Below are positions 8,289 through 16,649 of a DNA stretch of 64,000 bases, one piece after another; the first letter of the stretch is position 1, and every line of letters starts with the position of its first letter. The stretch is from positions 4,726,001-4,790,000 of the forward strand of contig NZ_AP017560.1 in NCBI RefSeq assembly GCF_003967015.1, written 5' to 3'. The position numbers and the translations under genes are program-made. Source of the stretch: Pseudanabaena sp. ABRG5-3 (GTDB taxonomy: Bacteria > Cyanobacteriota > Cyanobacteriia > Pseudanabaenales > Pseudanabaenaceae). Below the pieces are notes generated by a model, which was not told where the DNA came from, did no database searches, and was given only the letters and a program-made list of their open reading frames with translations.

Positions 8289-10838
8289 CCCATTGCCAAT
8301 CACCACAAAGGCAGACCAGAAATAAGGGTGATTGTAATTTATTTCACGCTCTTTCATCGGTCGGCGAATCATGCTGAGTTGGGCATCTCGCAGGGCCGCA
8401 GAAGTTGCCATATTTCCCTTTTGCACGTTCTTATAGAATTCCTGCATGAGTAGCTTTGTACCATCATCGGATACTATCCATAAAGAAGCAATAGAAGCTT
8501 TTGCCCCTGCTCGTTGGACTTGATAGCCAAAGCCTAAGATTTCTGCACCTGTACCTAATGTACCACCAAGTCCTGTCTGACAGGCACTTAGCACTACTAA
8601 CTCTGTATCCTTTAAAGGTAAGTCATTAATCTCGGCAAGGGTAATCTTGCTGCCATCACCGAATAGCACATAAGACTCAAAAGGGCTTTCAGAGTTGAAT
8701 AAAGCATGGGTGGCAAAGTGAACAATCGTGTTGCCAGCTACTTTTTCCTTAGTTGTTTTATCAGTGAAATTTTGTTCGATATATTTTTGACTATTGGGAA
8801 ATATGGAAGTTATAAGTTCAACTTCAGGAATAGAAGCAGGAAGTGTAGTTTGCCCGAATTTTCTCTCCCCCGATTTGCCACCAAATGCACCAGCATAGAT
8901 GCGGAAGTTGGAGATTACTTTTTGATTGCTGTCAAAGAGGCTATAGGCAATCAGGTTATTAATACGGTATTTCTCTACTAAGTACTGTTTGCCATCATAG
9001 AGTGCGGCAAGAGGGATATAGCGGAGAAACCTATCAGGGGCATAGAGAATAGTCATGGTATTGGACTGTTGGAGTTCAGCTTCGATAGGTTTGATCAGGA
9101 GGTCGTAGAGTTTTTTGCCTGATGTTTTGATGTCTTCAGAACCATAGTCTTGTAGAGCGCCCCGAAAGTCATTTACTAGTTGTTGGAATTCTTCTTTTTT
9201 AATGGGAATGGTGCGATTAATTGGTAAGGTGCTAGGTGTATAGATGATTAGTTCAAGACGATCATCAAGAATAAATGGATAAATTAGGGCTGTGCCTTTG
9301 GGGATATTTTGGAAGTATGGGGGGACTTTGTTGATTTCTGATTTGGATAGTTGTTGAATCTGGCTAGCTAGTTGTTGATTTAGTTCAGAAATCTGCTCCA
9401 AGCTAATAGCTAATAGCTTATTGCTAATAGCTTTTTCTGGCTCTAAAAGTCTCAATCCTTGTGCAGTGATGTCGTTACCTTTGATATTTTTGAGATAATC
9501 TTCAAGTTCTTGGATTTTTAGCAGATCTAGAACTTGTAATGCTTCTGTGATACGTCCTTTTTCGATGAGAAGATCAGCTAGATTCAGATAGGTATAGGTA
9601 ACATTACTAGTAAAAGACTGCTGACTTTCTTGAGTAAGATTCTTAATATCTTTGCGAATTGCTTCATAAGTATTGACAGATTTTTTGTAAAAGAGGATTG
9701 CGAGTTCTGGTTGTGATTGTAGAAAGAGAACAATGCTCATATTGGCTAGATTGTTAGCCTCACTATGGCGATCGCCAACTTTTTGATTAATAGCAATAGC
9801 TTGCTGATAAGACTCTATCGCCTTTTTATATTGTTTAAGATCTCTATACGCTATACCAATATTACCAAGGGTAATACCTTCACCATCAACATCACCAATT
9901 TCCTTGGAAATCACAAGAGCCTGCTGGTAAGCATTTAAAGCTTGATCAAATTTTTTAAGATTGCTGTAAGCCCAGCCAAGATTATTGAGTACTGTGCTTT
10001 CAGCAGAGCGATCGCCAATTTTCTGCGTGATTACAAGAGCTTGTTGATAAAAATTTAGAGCTTGATCATACTTTTCGAGATTACTATAAGCCGAACCTAT
10101 GTTACTGAGAGTTGAGGATTCAGCATCAAGATTTTTAACTTGTTTGTTGATTTCTAAAGCTTGTTGGTAAATAGTTAAGGCTTTAGTATACTGACCAAGG
10201 TTTTCATAAATTGAGCCAATTCCATTGAGAATTATTCCTTCAGCATTGCCATCTTTTATTTCCTTAACGATTACAAGAGCTTGCTGATAAGACTCTAAAG
10301 CTTTGGCATATTGTCCAAGTTGTTTGTAAGTTGATCCAATATTATTAAGGACAATACTTTCACCAGAGCGATCATTAACTACTTTTTTGATTACAAGAGA
10401 TTGTTGGTAGAAATCTAACGCTTTTAAATATTGTCCAATACCTTCATAAACTCCGCCAATATTGTTTAGAGTTGTCCCTTCTCCAGACTGATCACGAACC
10501 TCTTTCCTAATCCTCAGAGACTGCTGATAAAATTCTAATGCTTTGGTATATTGTCCAAGGCTGTCATAAATTAAACCAATATTGTTGAGAGATTGACCTT
10601 CTCTAAAGCGATCATTAATCTGTTTACTAATAGCCAAAGCATTCTGAAAGTTTTCTATTGCTTTCTGGAATTGCCCTTGACGATATTGTTGAATTCCTTG
10701 TTTATTTAACTTCTCAATCTCAGCCTTGAGATCGTTTACTGTTTGCGCCCAGCCATACTCTTGTTTTACTCCAAATATAGGTAAACCAGACAACAAAATC
10801 CCTAACCCTAATAAACCCAAAACTCTACGAATAAACAT
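8283..10838 (-). CDS. TPR-CHAT protein (caspase-like), probably exported
   Basis: An 851-residue protein with an N-terminal signal peptide or anchor (MFIRRVLGLLGLGILLSGLPIF), about nine 40-residue TPR units of the Kinesin-light-chain type up to about residue 390, a linker, and a C-terminal CHAT protease domain. CHAT is a caspase-HetF-like clan CD peptidase. The predicted catalytic His (VHFATHA, about 711) and Cys (LSACQTG, about 753) are both present, so it may be active. The peptide repeats are highly similar to each other, which suggests recent duplication. A second TPR-CHAT protein lies at 26427-28886. The target is unknown. Confidence 0.9.
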   Translation of the reverse strand: MFIRRVLGLLGLGILLSGLPIFGVKQEYGWAQTVNDLKAEIEKLNKQGIQQYRQGQFQKAIENFQNALAISKQINDRFREGQSLNNIGLIYDSLGQYTKALEFYQQSLRIRKEVRDQSGEGTTLNNIGGVYEGIGQYLKALDFYQQSLVIKKVVNDRSGESIVLNNIGSTYKQLGQYAKALESYQQALVIVKEIKDGNAEGIILNGIGSIYENLGQYTKALTIYQQALEINKQVKNLDAESSTLSNIGSAYSNLEKYDQALNFYQQALVITQKIGDRSAESTVLNNLGWAYSNLKKFDQALNAYQQALVISKEIGDVDGEGITLGNIGIAYRDLKQYKKAIESYQQAIAINQKVGDRHSEANNLANMSIVLFLQSQPELAILFYKKSVNTYEAIRKDIKNLTQESQQSFTSNVTYTYLNLADLLIEKGRITEALQVLDLLKIQELEDYLKNIKGNDITAQGLRLLEPEKAISNKLLAISLEQISELNQQLASQIQQLSKSEINKVPPYFQNIPKGTALIYPFILDDRLELIIYTPSTLPINRTIPIKKEEFQQLVNDFRGALQDYGSEDIKTSGKKLYDLLIKPIEAELQQSNTMTILYAPDRFLRYIPLAALYDGKQYLVEKYRINNLIAYSLFDSNQKVISNFRIYAGAFGGKSGERKFGQTTLPASIPEVELITSIFPNSQKYIEQNFTDKTTKEKVAGNTIVHFATHALFNSESPFESYVLFGDGSKITLAEINDLPLKDTELVVLSACQTGLGGTLGTGAEILGFGYQVQRAGAKASIASLWIVSDDGTKLLMQEFYKNVQKGNMATSAALRDAQLSMIRRPMKEREINYNHPYFWSAFVVIGNGL

Positions 10839-10911
10839 GCTCTCTTAAACTAACTCAAACGGCAATTTACAATATTTTAAATTAAAAATAAATGTAAATA
10901 TCTTGAGATAA

Positions 10912-11270
10912 GGCACTGGTCAGTTAAGACGTGAGAGAAGTAAAGCCCCGTAATGATAGTAACTCCAACATAGAAATCTGTCGATGATATAGCCCCATCA
11001 CCATAGCTGGAGTCTTGTTCTTGCCCATGATGCTGGTGTGCGATTTTTCTCTCCCACTGGCTCTGATTCCCATCCCCTATGTCCTCATCTTCAGCGCATA
11101 GGAGAACAGATACTCGCTAGTGTTCTTAGCCTTGACATGGCTGTTCCTGTCCGTTCGTTGAATCTTTTGTCACATCCTTTCCATAAGTAATTCTGGATCG
11201 CTTTGTCGTCTTGGTGGTAATCTTTGCCATTCTTGACTACCTTTTCGATTTGACAGTTTTGATTCGTGAT
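10912..11270 (-). pseudogene. remnant of an IS1-like transposase with one terminal repeat
   Basis: Read on the minus strand, this stretch encodes 'VVKNGKDYHQDD', then 'GCDKRFNERTGTAMSRLRT', and in another frame 'YALKMRT*GMGIRASGRE'. This is the zinc-ribbon plus helix-turn-helix start of an IS1-like transposase, broken by a frameshift and stop codons. One of the CxxC cysteine pairs is damaged (WKGC). The remnant runs straight into GGCACTGGTCAGTTAA at 10912-10927, which matches the ends of the MITE at 12044. The catalytic part is missing, so the element cannot transpose on its own. Confidence 0.65.
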
Positions 11271-11281
11271 TCGTTTTTCGA

Positions 11282-11407
11282 GGAGCGATCACTGTTTATA
11301 GTGATGGATAGGCTATCGCTGGATGGTTAATTTTTTGAGGGTGATCGTTATTTTTTGGAGATGAATATGCGATCGCTGTTTGATTGATTTTTTAGGGGTG
11401 GCGATCT
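11282..11407. repeat. degenerate HIP1-containing repeats, left block
   Basis: About two units of the pattern GATGGATAGGCGATCGCTGG followed by TTGATTTTTTGAGGGGYGATC. The same pattern recurs at 12188-12350 on the other side of the Uma2 gene. Confidence 0.55.
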
Positions 11408-11969
11408 AGAAAATGTCCTCATAAATATCCGCCATCGTTAGGGATATGTTTATCGAGTTTAAGACTAATGTATTTTCACTTCTCAAAACTTCCATTGTCC
11501 AACCTCCTTGCAAATCTTGCCGATAAACTTCTACTTTAATTTTATCTTGAGAAACTAAAACATACTCCTGTAAACTACTAACCGTTTGATAATTAACTAA
11601 CTTTTCGCGGCGATCGCTAACCTCCGTACTGGGCGACAACACCTCAAAAATAACACAGGGATAGTTTACAAAATATTTATCTCGATCTTCAGGATTGTAA
11701 GTAATCAGCACATCAGGATAATAGAATATCGTCTTATTTTGATTAGCAGCCTTTAATTTGACCTTCATATCCGACATAAAAACATCGCAAGAGTTACCCC
11801 GCAAAAGAGAACGTAAACGGCTAGCAATATTTAAAGTAATGATATTGTGCGCCTTACTCCCGCCAGCCATCGCAAATACTTGACCGCCCAAATATTCATG
11901 GCGGATTTCACTCTTACACTCTGCTGCCAAATATTCCGCAACTGAAAAAATGTGAATTGGCGATCGCAT
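11406..11969 (-). CDS. Uma2 family (DUF820) putative endonuclease
   Basis: A 187-residue protein of the Uma2 family, very abundant in cyanobacteria and assigned a PD-(D/E)xK nuclease fold. It shows 'EYLGGQVFAMAGGSKAHN', the Asp of 'YYPDVLITYNPED' and the Glu of 'VIFEVLSPSTEVSDRREKL', the expected metal-ligand positions. No physiological role is established; many copies sit in transposon-rich regions. This one is hemmed in by repeats on both sides and by IS/MITE relics, which fits a recently moved gene. Confidence 0.88.
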   Translation of the reverse strand: MRSPIHIFSVAEYLAAECKSEIRHEYLGGQVFAMAGGSKAHNIITLNIASRLRSLLRGNSCDVFMSDMKVKLKAANQNKTIFYYPDVLITYNPEDRDKYFVNYPCVIFEVLSPSTEVSDRREKLVNYQTVSSLQEYVLVSQDKIKVEVYRQDLQGGWTMEVLRSENTLVLNSINISLTMADIYEDIF

Positions 11970-12043
11970 AATTTTTGATTCTAAATGGCTACAGTATTAT
12001 ACAACTTTCAAATTTGTATATCTGAACTTGGGGTGGAAGACAT

Positions 12044-12179
12044 AGCACTGGACTGTTAAAGAGGGATGAGTCGCTCAAAGTATTTCTGGTCAAGCTTTTC
12101 ACGGGTTTGCAGTCAATCGCCATAAATCCTTACTGGATAAGCCTTTCAAGCATTTATTGCTTCTTTAGTAACCAGTGCC
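12044..12179. mobile_element. 136-bp MITE with 8-bp target duplication
   Basis: The element begins AGCACTGGACTGTTAAAG and ends with the complement of GGCACTGGTTACTAAAG. It is flanked on both sides by GAAGACAT (12036-12043 and 12180-12187), a perfect 8-bp direct repeat. The ends match the tip of the IS1-like remnant at 10912, so that IS family is the likely source of transposase. It encodes no protein. Confidence 0.75.
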
Positions 12180-12187
12180 GAAGACAT

Positions 12188-12350
12188 TGGATGGACGATC
12201 TCTGATTGGTTGATTCTTTTGAGGGGTGATCCGATATTTTTGTTGATGGATAGGCGATCGCTGGTTGGTTGATTTTTTGAGGGGCGATCACTGGTTGTGG
12301 GAATGGATAGGCGATCGCTAGCTGATTAATTTTTTTGGGAGACGATTTCT
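12188..12350. repeat. degenerate HIP1-containing repeats, right block
   Basis: About three units of the same pattern as at 11282-11407: GATGGATAGGCGATCGCT, a GGTTGGTTGATTTTTTGAGG stretch and a GGGCGATC end. Two units carry the intact HIP1 octamer GCGATCGC. Confidence 0.55.
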
Positions 12351-12433
12351 TAGGTATACAAAATTGAATAATTAAGTGAAATTCAGTATAAAATCTTACT
12401 TGTAACTATTTTTTATGTCCTATTAGCTTATCT

Positions 12434-13057
12434 ATGCAATATCCAGACCCTAAAAATCCTCATCCGATGGCAGGATTTCCACAAGTTTGCTTTATTCAGA
12501 ACACAGTTAATAACCCAAATATTATCATTGGTGACTATACCTATTACGACGATCCCGAAGACTCAGAAAACTTTGAACGTAATGTCCTGTATCATTTTCC
12601 CTTCATTGGTGACAAGCTAATTATCGGTAAATTTTGCGCGATCGCTCGTGGCGTAAAATTTATCATGAACGGTGCAAACCATAGTATGTCAGGCATCTCC
12701 ACCTATCCATTTCAAATCTTTTGGAACGAATGGAAACCACAAAATCTAGAATTTCCCTACAAAGGCGATACAGTGATTGGGAATGATGTTTGGATTGGCT
12801 ATGAAGCAGTGATTATGGCAGGAGTTAAAATTGGTGATGGTGCGATTATTGCCTCCAAATCTGTAGTTACGAAAGATGTACCACCCTATGCGATTGTTGG
12901 TGGCAATCCTGCGACAGTTATCCGTCAGAGATTTGATGATCAGGCGATCGCCCAGTTACTGGAAATCGCATGGTGGAATTGGGATATGGAGAAGATCACC
13001 AGAAATCTGGATCGAATTGTACGTGCGGATATCGTGGCTTTGCAAAATTGTATTTAA
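12434..13057 (+). CDS. hexapeptide-repeat acetyltransferase (Vat/CatB-like XAT)
   Basis: This 207-residue left-handed beta-helix acetyltransferase belongs to the xenobiotic acetyltransferase group that includes streptogramin A acetyltransferases (Vat) and CatB. It has the typical start (DPKNPHPM...VCFIQN...[11 protein letters not shown]), the likely catalytic His in '[15 protein letters not shown]', and isoleucine-rich hexapeptide turns ([29 protein letters not shown]). The family uses acetyl-CoA, usually as a trimer. Whether the substrate is an antibiotic or a cell metabolite cannot be told from the sequence. Its neighbour is another acetyltransferase. Confidence 0.88.
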   Translation: MQYPDPKNPHPMAGFPQVCFIQNTVNNPNIIIGDYTYYDDPEDSENFERNVLYHFPFIGDKLIIGKFCAIARGVKFIMNGANHSMSGISTYPFQIFWNEWKPQNLEFPYKGDTVIGNDVWIGYEAVIMAGVKIGDGAIIASKSVVTKDVPPYAIVGGNPATVIRQRFDDQAIAQLLEIAWWNWDMEKITRNLDRIVRADIVALQNCI

Positions 13058-13189
13058 GTTAGGAATTACTAAGAATCTATCTCAATGCCGATCGCGATCG
13101 CCTATAACTCACGACTCACAGTCATAGCGATCTCCGAGCATTAATGCGATTAGGTATGACTTAACACAAGATCTGGAGTGATTTTCCCA

Positions 13190-13672
13190 ATGACATGTTC
13201 TGAACCATTTAGTATTTGCCAGATTTTTGCCAAAGACCTAGCACTTATGGAAGAATTATTAGCTGTCTTTGGTGAAGCTTTTGATGAAGTTGATACCTAT
13301 AGCTCATCTCGTCCAAGCGATGCTTATCTCAAGCGCTTGCTAAGTAGTGATTATTTCATCGCACTTGCCGCTTTAAAAAATGGAGCAGTAGTTGGAGGTC
13401 TTGCCGCTTATGAACTCCAGAAGTTTGAGCAAGAGCGAAGTGAAATTTATATTTACGATCTGGCTGTTGCAGTAGAGCATCGACGCAAAGGAATTGCCAC
13501 AGCATTAATTCAGGAATTAAAGAAGATTGCGGTAGCGCGAGCAGCCTACGTTATTTTCGTACAGGCAGACATCGGCGATGATCCTGCGATCGCACTCTAT
13601 ACAAAGCTTGGTGTGCGTGAAGATGTGCTTCATTTTGACATTGCTATTGACGATAATAGCGATCGCCTTTAG
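13190..13672 (+). CDS. GNAT acetyltransferase, AAC(3)-I-like
   Basis: A 160-residue GNAT-fold enzyme. The acetyl-CoA loop is seen in '[22 protein letters not shown]' (the R/Q-x-x-G-x-A pattern). The segments '[25 protein letters not shown]', '[16 protein letters not shown]' and 'EIYIYDLAV' match the aminoglycoside 3-N-acetyltransferase type I family. I start at the ATG at 13190, preceded by GGAG; a GTG at 13178 is in frame but overlaps that ribosome binding site. Chromosomal relatives often do not confer resistance, so the substrate stays open. Confidence 0.85.
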   Translation: MTCSEPFSICQIFAKDLALMEELLAVFGEAFDEVDTYSSSRPSDAYLKRLLSSDYFIALAALKNGAVVGGLAAYELQKFEQERSEIYIYDLAVAVEHRRKGIATALIQELKKIAVARAAYVIFVQADIGDDPAIALYTKLGVREDVLHFDIAIDDNSDRL

Positions 13673-13746
13673 CAGATAGATTGTTGGTGCGATCGCGTTT
13701 GACTTAGAGTATTATCAGTAGTCAAATTTTTTTGTAGGTGCAGTTT

Positions 13747-14547
13747 ATGTGTATCTTCTCTAGAGAAATTCAAGAGGTTAAAGACACAAAGATATTTGCG
13801 CGTTTGTCTGGCAAAGGAACACAATACTTGGTATATAGTATGTCTTTTGCAGTCAAACAAGAAGTCGCAATGATTCTACCTTTGCCCATTGCCTTAGAAG
13901 CAAATGAGTCGCCGATACATTTCATTTCTTTAGAGAGTTATCCTGAATTCTTCTCACACATGATTACTGAGTTGAAATTAGCTAGACCTCAAAATAAAAA
14001 TATGTCACGTTCAATTTCGGTTCTAGAAGTACATCAAGTAGGTAGTTATGAAGCCAGTTTTGTACCAAGATTAGCTGACTTTATACGTTTAGATGAAAGA
14101 TTTCAGCTACCCACAAACATCTGGGATTCATTACCCAAATATAAAGATTATGGTTTTGCTGTTTTTCAACTTCGTGGCAACCTAGGAAACAAGACCATAT
14201 CTTTCCATCCAATGGCTTTTGAGTTTGCAACGCGCTTTCCAGATCATCTTTTCTTCTCAACTCTTCACGTTCATGACAGACTAGTGCATCATCGCGCAGA
14301 ATTCGATCACTATCTATTTTATCAAAATGATTTCGACCAGTACCAACAGAAAGGTGCGCCTTTACTTTGGCTAGATGAAGAGAATGTCGATCACTCTAGT
14401 GTTGAATATGCTCACGGCTCTAATTTTCCTGCTGGCACATTTATTCATGTCGAAAAAACATCAGGAATTGTAGATGGATCGAAACCATGCCGAGGGATTC
14501 GGTTGTATGGTATGTTTCCCAATCAAGATATTACATTTACTGCTTAG
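13747..14547 (+). CDS. conserved hypothetical protein
   Basis: A 266-residue protein starting at ATG 13747 with AGG about 8 nt upstream (an upstream GTG at 13738 would cover that site). I recognise no family. It is soluble and mixed alpha/beta, with a His-rich centre ('STLHVHDRLVHHRAEFDHYLFYQ') that could bind a metal, and 'VEYAHGSNFPAGTFIHVEKTSGIVDGSKPCRGIRLYGMFPN' near the end. The next gene follows within 50 bp on the same strand, so they may form an operon. Confidence 0.75.
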   Translation: MCIFSREIQEVKDTKIFARLSGKGTQYLVYSMSFAVKQEVAMILPLPIALEANESPIHFISLESYPEFFSHMITELKLARPQNKNMSRSISVLEVHQVGSYEASFVPRLADFIRLDERFQLPTNIWDSLPKYKDYGFAVFQLRGNLGNKTISFHPMAFEFATRFPDHLFFSTLHVHDRLVHHRAEFDHYLFYQNDFDQYQQKGAPLLWLDEENVDHSSVEYAHGSNFPAGTFIHVEKTSGIVDGSKPCRGIRLYGMFPNQDITFTA

Positions 14548-14592
14548 TTCTATAATTTATCTTTGTTAACGAAATTAAAACTCATTTGCATT

Positions 14593-14967
14593 ATGCATTC
14601 TAATCAGCTAGATTCGCGCGAGTTTGATATGCCATTAGCGACTGTTACGATGGAGCATGTTGCGCAAGAGATAATGTCATGTGGAATCTCACCTGATGAA
14701 TATGCTGCGCGGTGGGCGCATAATGTTTATTGCTTCTCTTTAGATCAATATAGATATCGCGATGTTGTTCTTCAATCGTGGATTCATTCTCTCGATGCAA
14801 TTCTTTCTCAGAAAAATGGTGCGCCTAACCTGAGTGATCTCCGAGCAAAATTTCTTACTCCTGAGGAAATTCAAGAGATTCAAGATCAAGAAAACGAGTT
14901 CCAAGCAGAATTACTTGCTGATGAAGAAATGCAAGAGATTCAAGAACAACAAGAATATAAAATATAA
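14593..14967 (+). CDS. small acidic hypothetical protein
   Basis: A 124-residue protein from ATG 14593 (a TTG ten codons upstream is in frame but unlikely). The C-terminal third is strongly acidic and glutamine-rich, with a near-repeat 'EEIQEIQDQENEFQAELLADEEMQEIQEQQ' pattern that predicts a coiled coil. The N-terminal part has 'HVAQEIMSCGISPDEYAARWAHNVY'. No known family. It follows the previous hypothetical gene in the same direction. Confidence 0.65.
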   Translation: MHSNQLDSREFDMPLATVTMEHVAQEIMSCGISPDEYAARWAHNVYCFSLDQYRYRDVVLQSWIHSLDAILSQKNGAPNLSDLRAKFLTPEEIQEIQDQENEFQAELLADEEMQEIQEQQEYKI

Positions 14968-15090
14968 AGAGTTTTGAAACGGTGTGAGTGTCACTCAAAT
15001 AGTCTTTGCTAGCTGATAAAAAACCGACAAAGCAGGTACAAAATTGCAAAAGTAATTCAGGGGCATTGGCAAAACAGAAATAATTTATCA

Positions 15091-15130
15091 ATGTGATCGC
15101 ATTTAGGAGATAAATTATTGATGCGATCAC
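15091..15130. repeat. inverted repeat in the gap before the MerR gene
   Basis: GTGATCGCAT and ATGCGATCAC face each other across an 18-nt AT-rich spacer. This is the only structure I see in the 302-bp gap between the acidic hypothetical gene and the MerR gene. Confidence 0.4.
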
Positions 15131-15269
15131 ACGTGAAATCAACTACCCCGATACAAGCAAACAGGGTATAGAAAATATTTTGCTTGCACATATTGTTTAG
15201 CATTGCAATTTCTATCTTTCACCACAGAGCGTCGGGGAATTTACCTTAAGAGATTAAAATTCGCCTGTG

Positions 15270-15725
15270 TTATGTCTTCTGCCCACCTCGTCCAAGTTTA
15301 TTTTTCTGCAATTGATTTGGTTGTCTAGACCGATTTTTGCCAGCAATACGGAGAAGACGAAGAAATTTTGGACATTCAAAATGGTTTGGTGCTTTGCAAA
15401 CTGCTGCGTGACGAAGCCCATCACGCATTGAGGTCAGTTCTTTGATTTTCTTATCCAACTCATCTGCTTTAGCTAAAAGCAGGTCAATATTAATTTCAAC
15501 ACCTTCAGGAGTAAACATTTCTGCTATCTCATCCAGCGAGAAACCAGCACTCCGCCCTAAAGCTATTAAAGCAAGCCGATCCATAACATCTTCACTGAAT
15601 AGACGGCGTAGCCCACTTCGACCATTTGACTGAATCAGCCCCTTCTCTTCGTAAAAGCGTAGCGTTGAGGCTGGCAATCCTGATGCCTTTGCAACTTCAG
15701 ATATATCCATCATGTTACTTTGCAA
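15270..15725 (-). CDS. MerR family transcriptional regulator
   Basis: A 151-residue regulator. The N-terminal winged helix is typical (MDISEVAKASGLPASTLRFYEEKGLI...RRLFSEDVMDRLALIALGRSAGFSLDEI), followed by a dimerisation coiled coil and a C-terminal effector segment with two cysteines (AVCKAPNHFECPKF, spacing CX7C). The cysteines could sense a metal or a redox signal; the effector is not known. It is divergent from the TauE/SafE gene, and the shared intergenic region carries a MerR-type operator (see 15733-15763), so it most likely controls that exporter and itself. The frame opens at MQSNMMD; starting at the second or third Met is also possible. Confidence 0.88.
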   Translation of the reverse strand: MQSNMMDISEVAKASGLPASTLRFYEEKGLIQSNGRSGLRRLFSEDVMDRLALIALGRSAGFSLDEIAEMFTPEGVEINIDLLLAKADELDKKIKELTSMRDGLRHAAVCKAPNHFECPKFLRLLRIAGKNRSRQPNQLQKNKLGRGGQKT

Positions 15726-15732
15726 TTAACAC

Positions 15733-15763
15733 TTGACTTCAAGTTAACTTGAACTTGTATTGT
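15733..15763 (+). promoter_or_regulatory. MerR-type operator and promoter of the TauE/SafE gene
   Basis: A -35 box TTGACT (15733-15738) and a -10 box TATTGT (15758-15763) are separated by 19 bp, the stretched spacing that MerR proteins correct by DNA untwisting. A perfect 16-bp palindrome, TTCAAGTTAACTTGAA (15738-15753), lies in the spacer. The ATG of the exporter is about 33 bp downstream. Confidence 0.75.
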
Positions 15764-15795
15764 AGCCTTATACAAGATTTTCTGGGCTAGAAAAC

Positions 15796-16602
15796 ATGCT
15801 AAATATTGAATGGATATTGTTATATATCGCTTTGGGCGGCTTTGTTGGTTTTATGGGAGGCTTGCTCGGTGTTGGTGGTGGCGGAATTTTAGTTCCTCTA
15901 CTAGCATCAATTCTCGTTTACCAAGGTATCGGTGGAGATGAAGTCGTCCACTTGGCCTTGGGAACATCATTGATGTGCATGGTCATTTCTTCGATCGCTA
16001 GTATTCGCGCACATGCGTCTCGAAAGGCAGTAGTGTGGAAAGTCGTTAGCGGAATGGCTCCCGGAATTATTCTCGGCGCGTTACTAACTACCCAAATCGC
16101 GGCAAACCTCAAATCAGCTTACATTGCGCTTTTTATGGCATTTTTCATGGCACTTGTAGCAGTGCAAATGTTTGTTAATTGGAAACCGAAGCCTAGCTTA
16201 AAGCCAATTACATTTCGCGGATTACTAACATCTGGAGTTGCGATCGGATCGATATCCGCACTAGCCGCAGTGGGCGGCGGTTTTCTCACAGTTACCTACT
16301 TGAGCTATAAGAATATCGTCATGAAAAAAGCTATTGGCACTTCCGCAGCAATTGGACTTCCTATCGCGATTTCAGGAACGATTGGCTACATGATTAGCGG
16401 ATGGACTAAGACATTGAGCACTCCCTATACTATTGGATTCATTTACCTACCTGCATTTTTGGCAATATCGATTGCCAGTTCTATTGCTGCTCCCTATGGT
16501 GCTCGATGTTCGCATCGTTTGCCTGAGGCTTATTTGAAAAAGATATTTGCAGTTATCTCACTCATCTTAAGCTTAACGATGCTCAGCTCATTTGTTAAAT
16601 AA
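15796..16602 (+). CDS. TauE/SafE family sulfite/anion exporter
   Basis: A 268-residue inner-membrane protein of about eight helices. The family hallmarks are in both halves: 'GFVGFMGGLLGVGGGGILVPLL' at residues about 13-35 and 'GSISALAAVGGGFLTVTYLSY' near 152-172. Members export sulfite, sulfoacetate or other sulfur anions, but specificity varies. Its control by an adjacent Cys-containing MerR protein (inferred) suggests that it is switched on by a toxic sulfur compound, metal or oxidant. Confidence 0.88.
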   Translation: MLNIEWILLYIALGGFVGFMGGLLGVGGGGILVPLLASILVYQGIGGDEVVHLALGTSLMCMVISSIASIRAHASRKAVVWKVVSGMAPGIILGALLTTQIAANLKSAYIALFMAFFMALVAVQMFVNWKPKPSLKPITFRGLLTSGVAIGSISALAAVGGGFLTVTYLSYKNIVMKKAIGTSAAIGLPIAISGTIGYMISGWTKTLSTPYTIGFIYLPAFLAISIASSIAAPYGARCSHRLPEAYLKKIFAVISLILSLTMLSSFVK

Positions 16603-16649
16603 AGCACACTGAATTAAGGCAAAGTGTCGTTCACCTTGGATATGGCATA

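Noticed and set aside
11282..12350. CRISPR array from repeated 50-bp units
   Set aside because: Units are degenerate, spacers are not unique or equal in length, and no cas gene is present.
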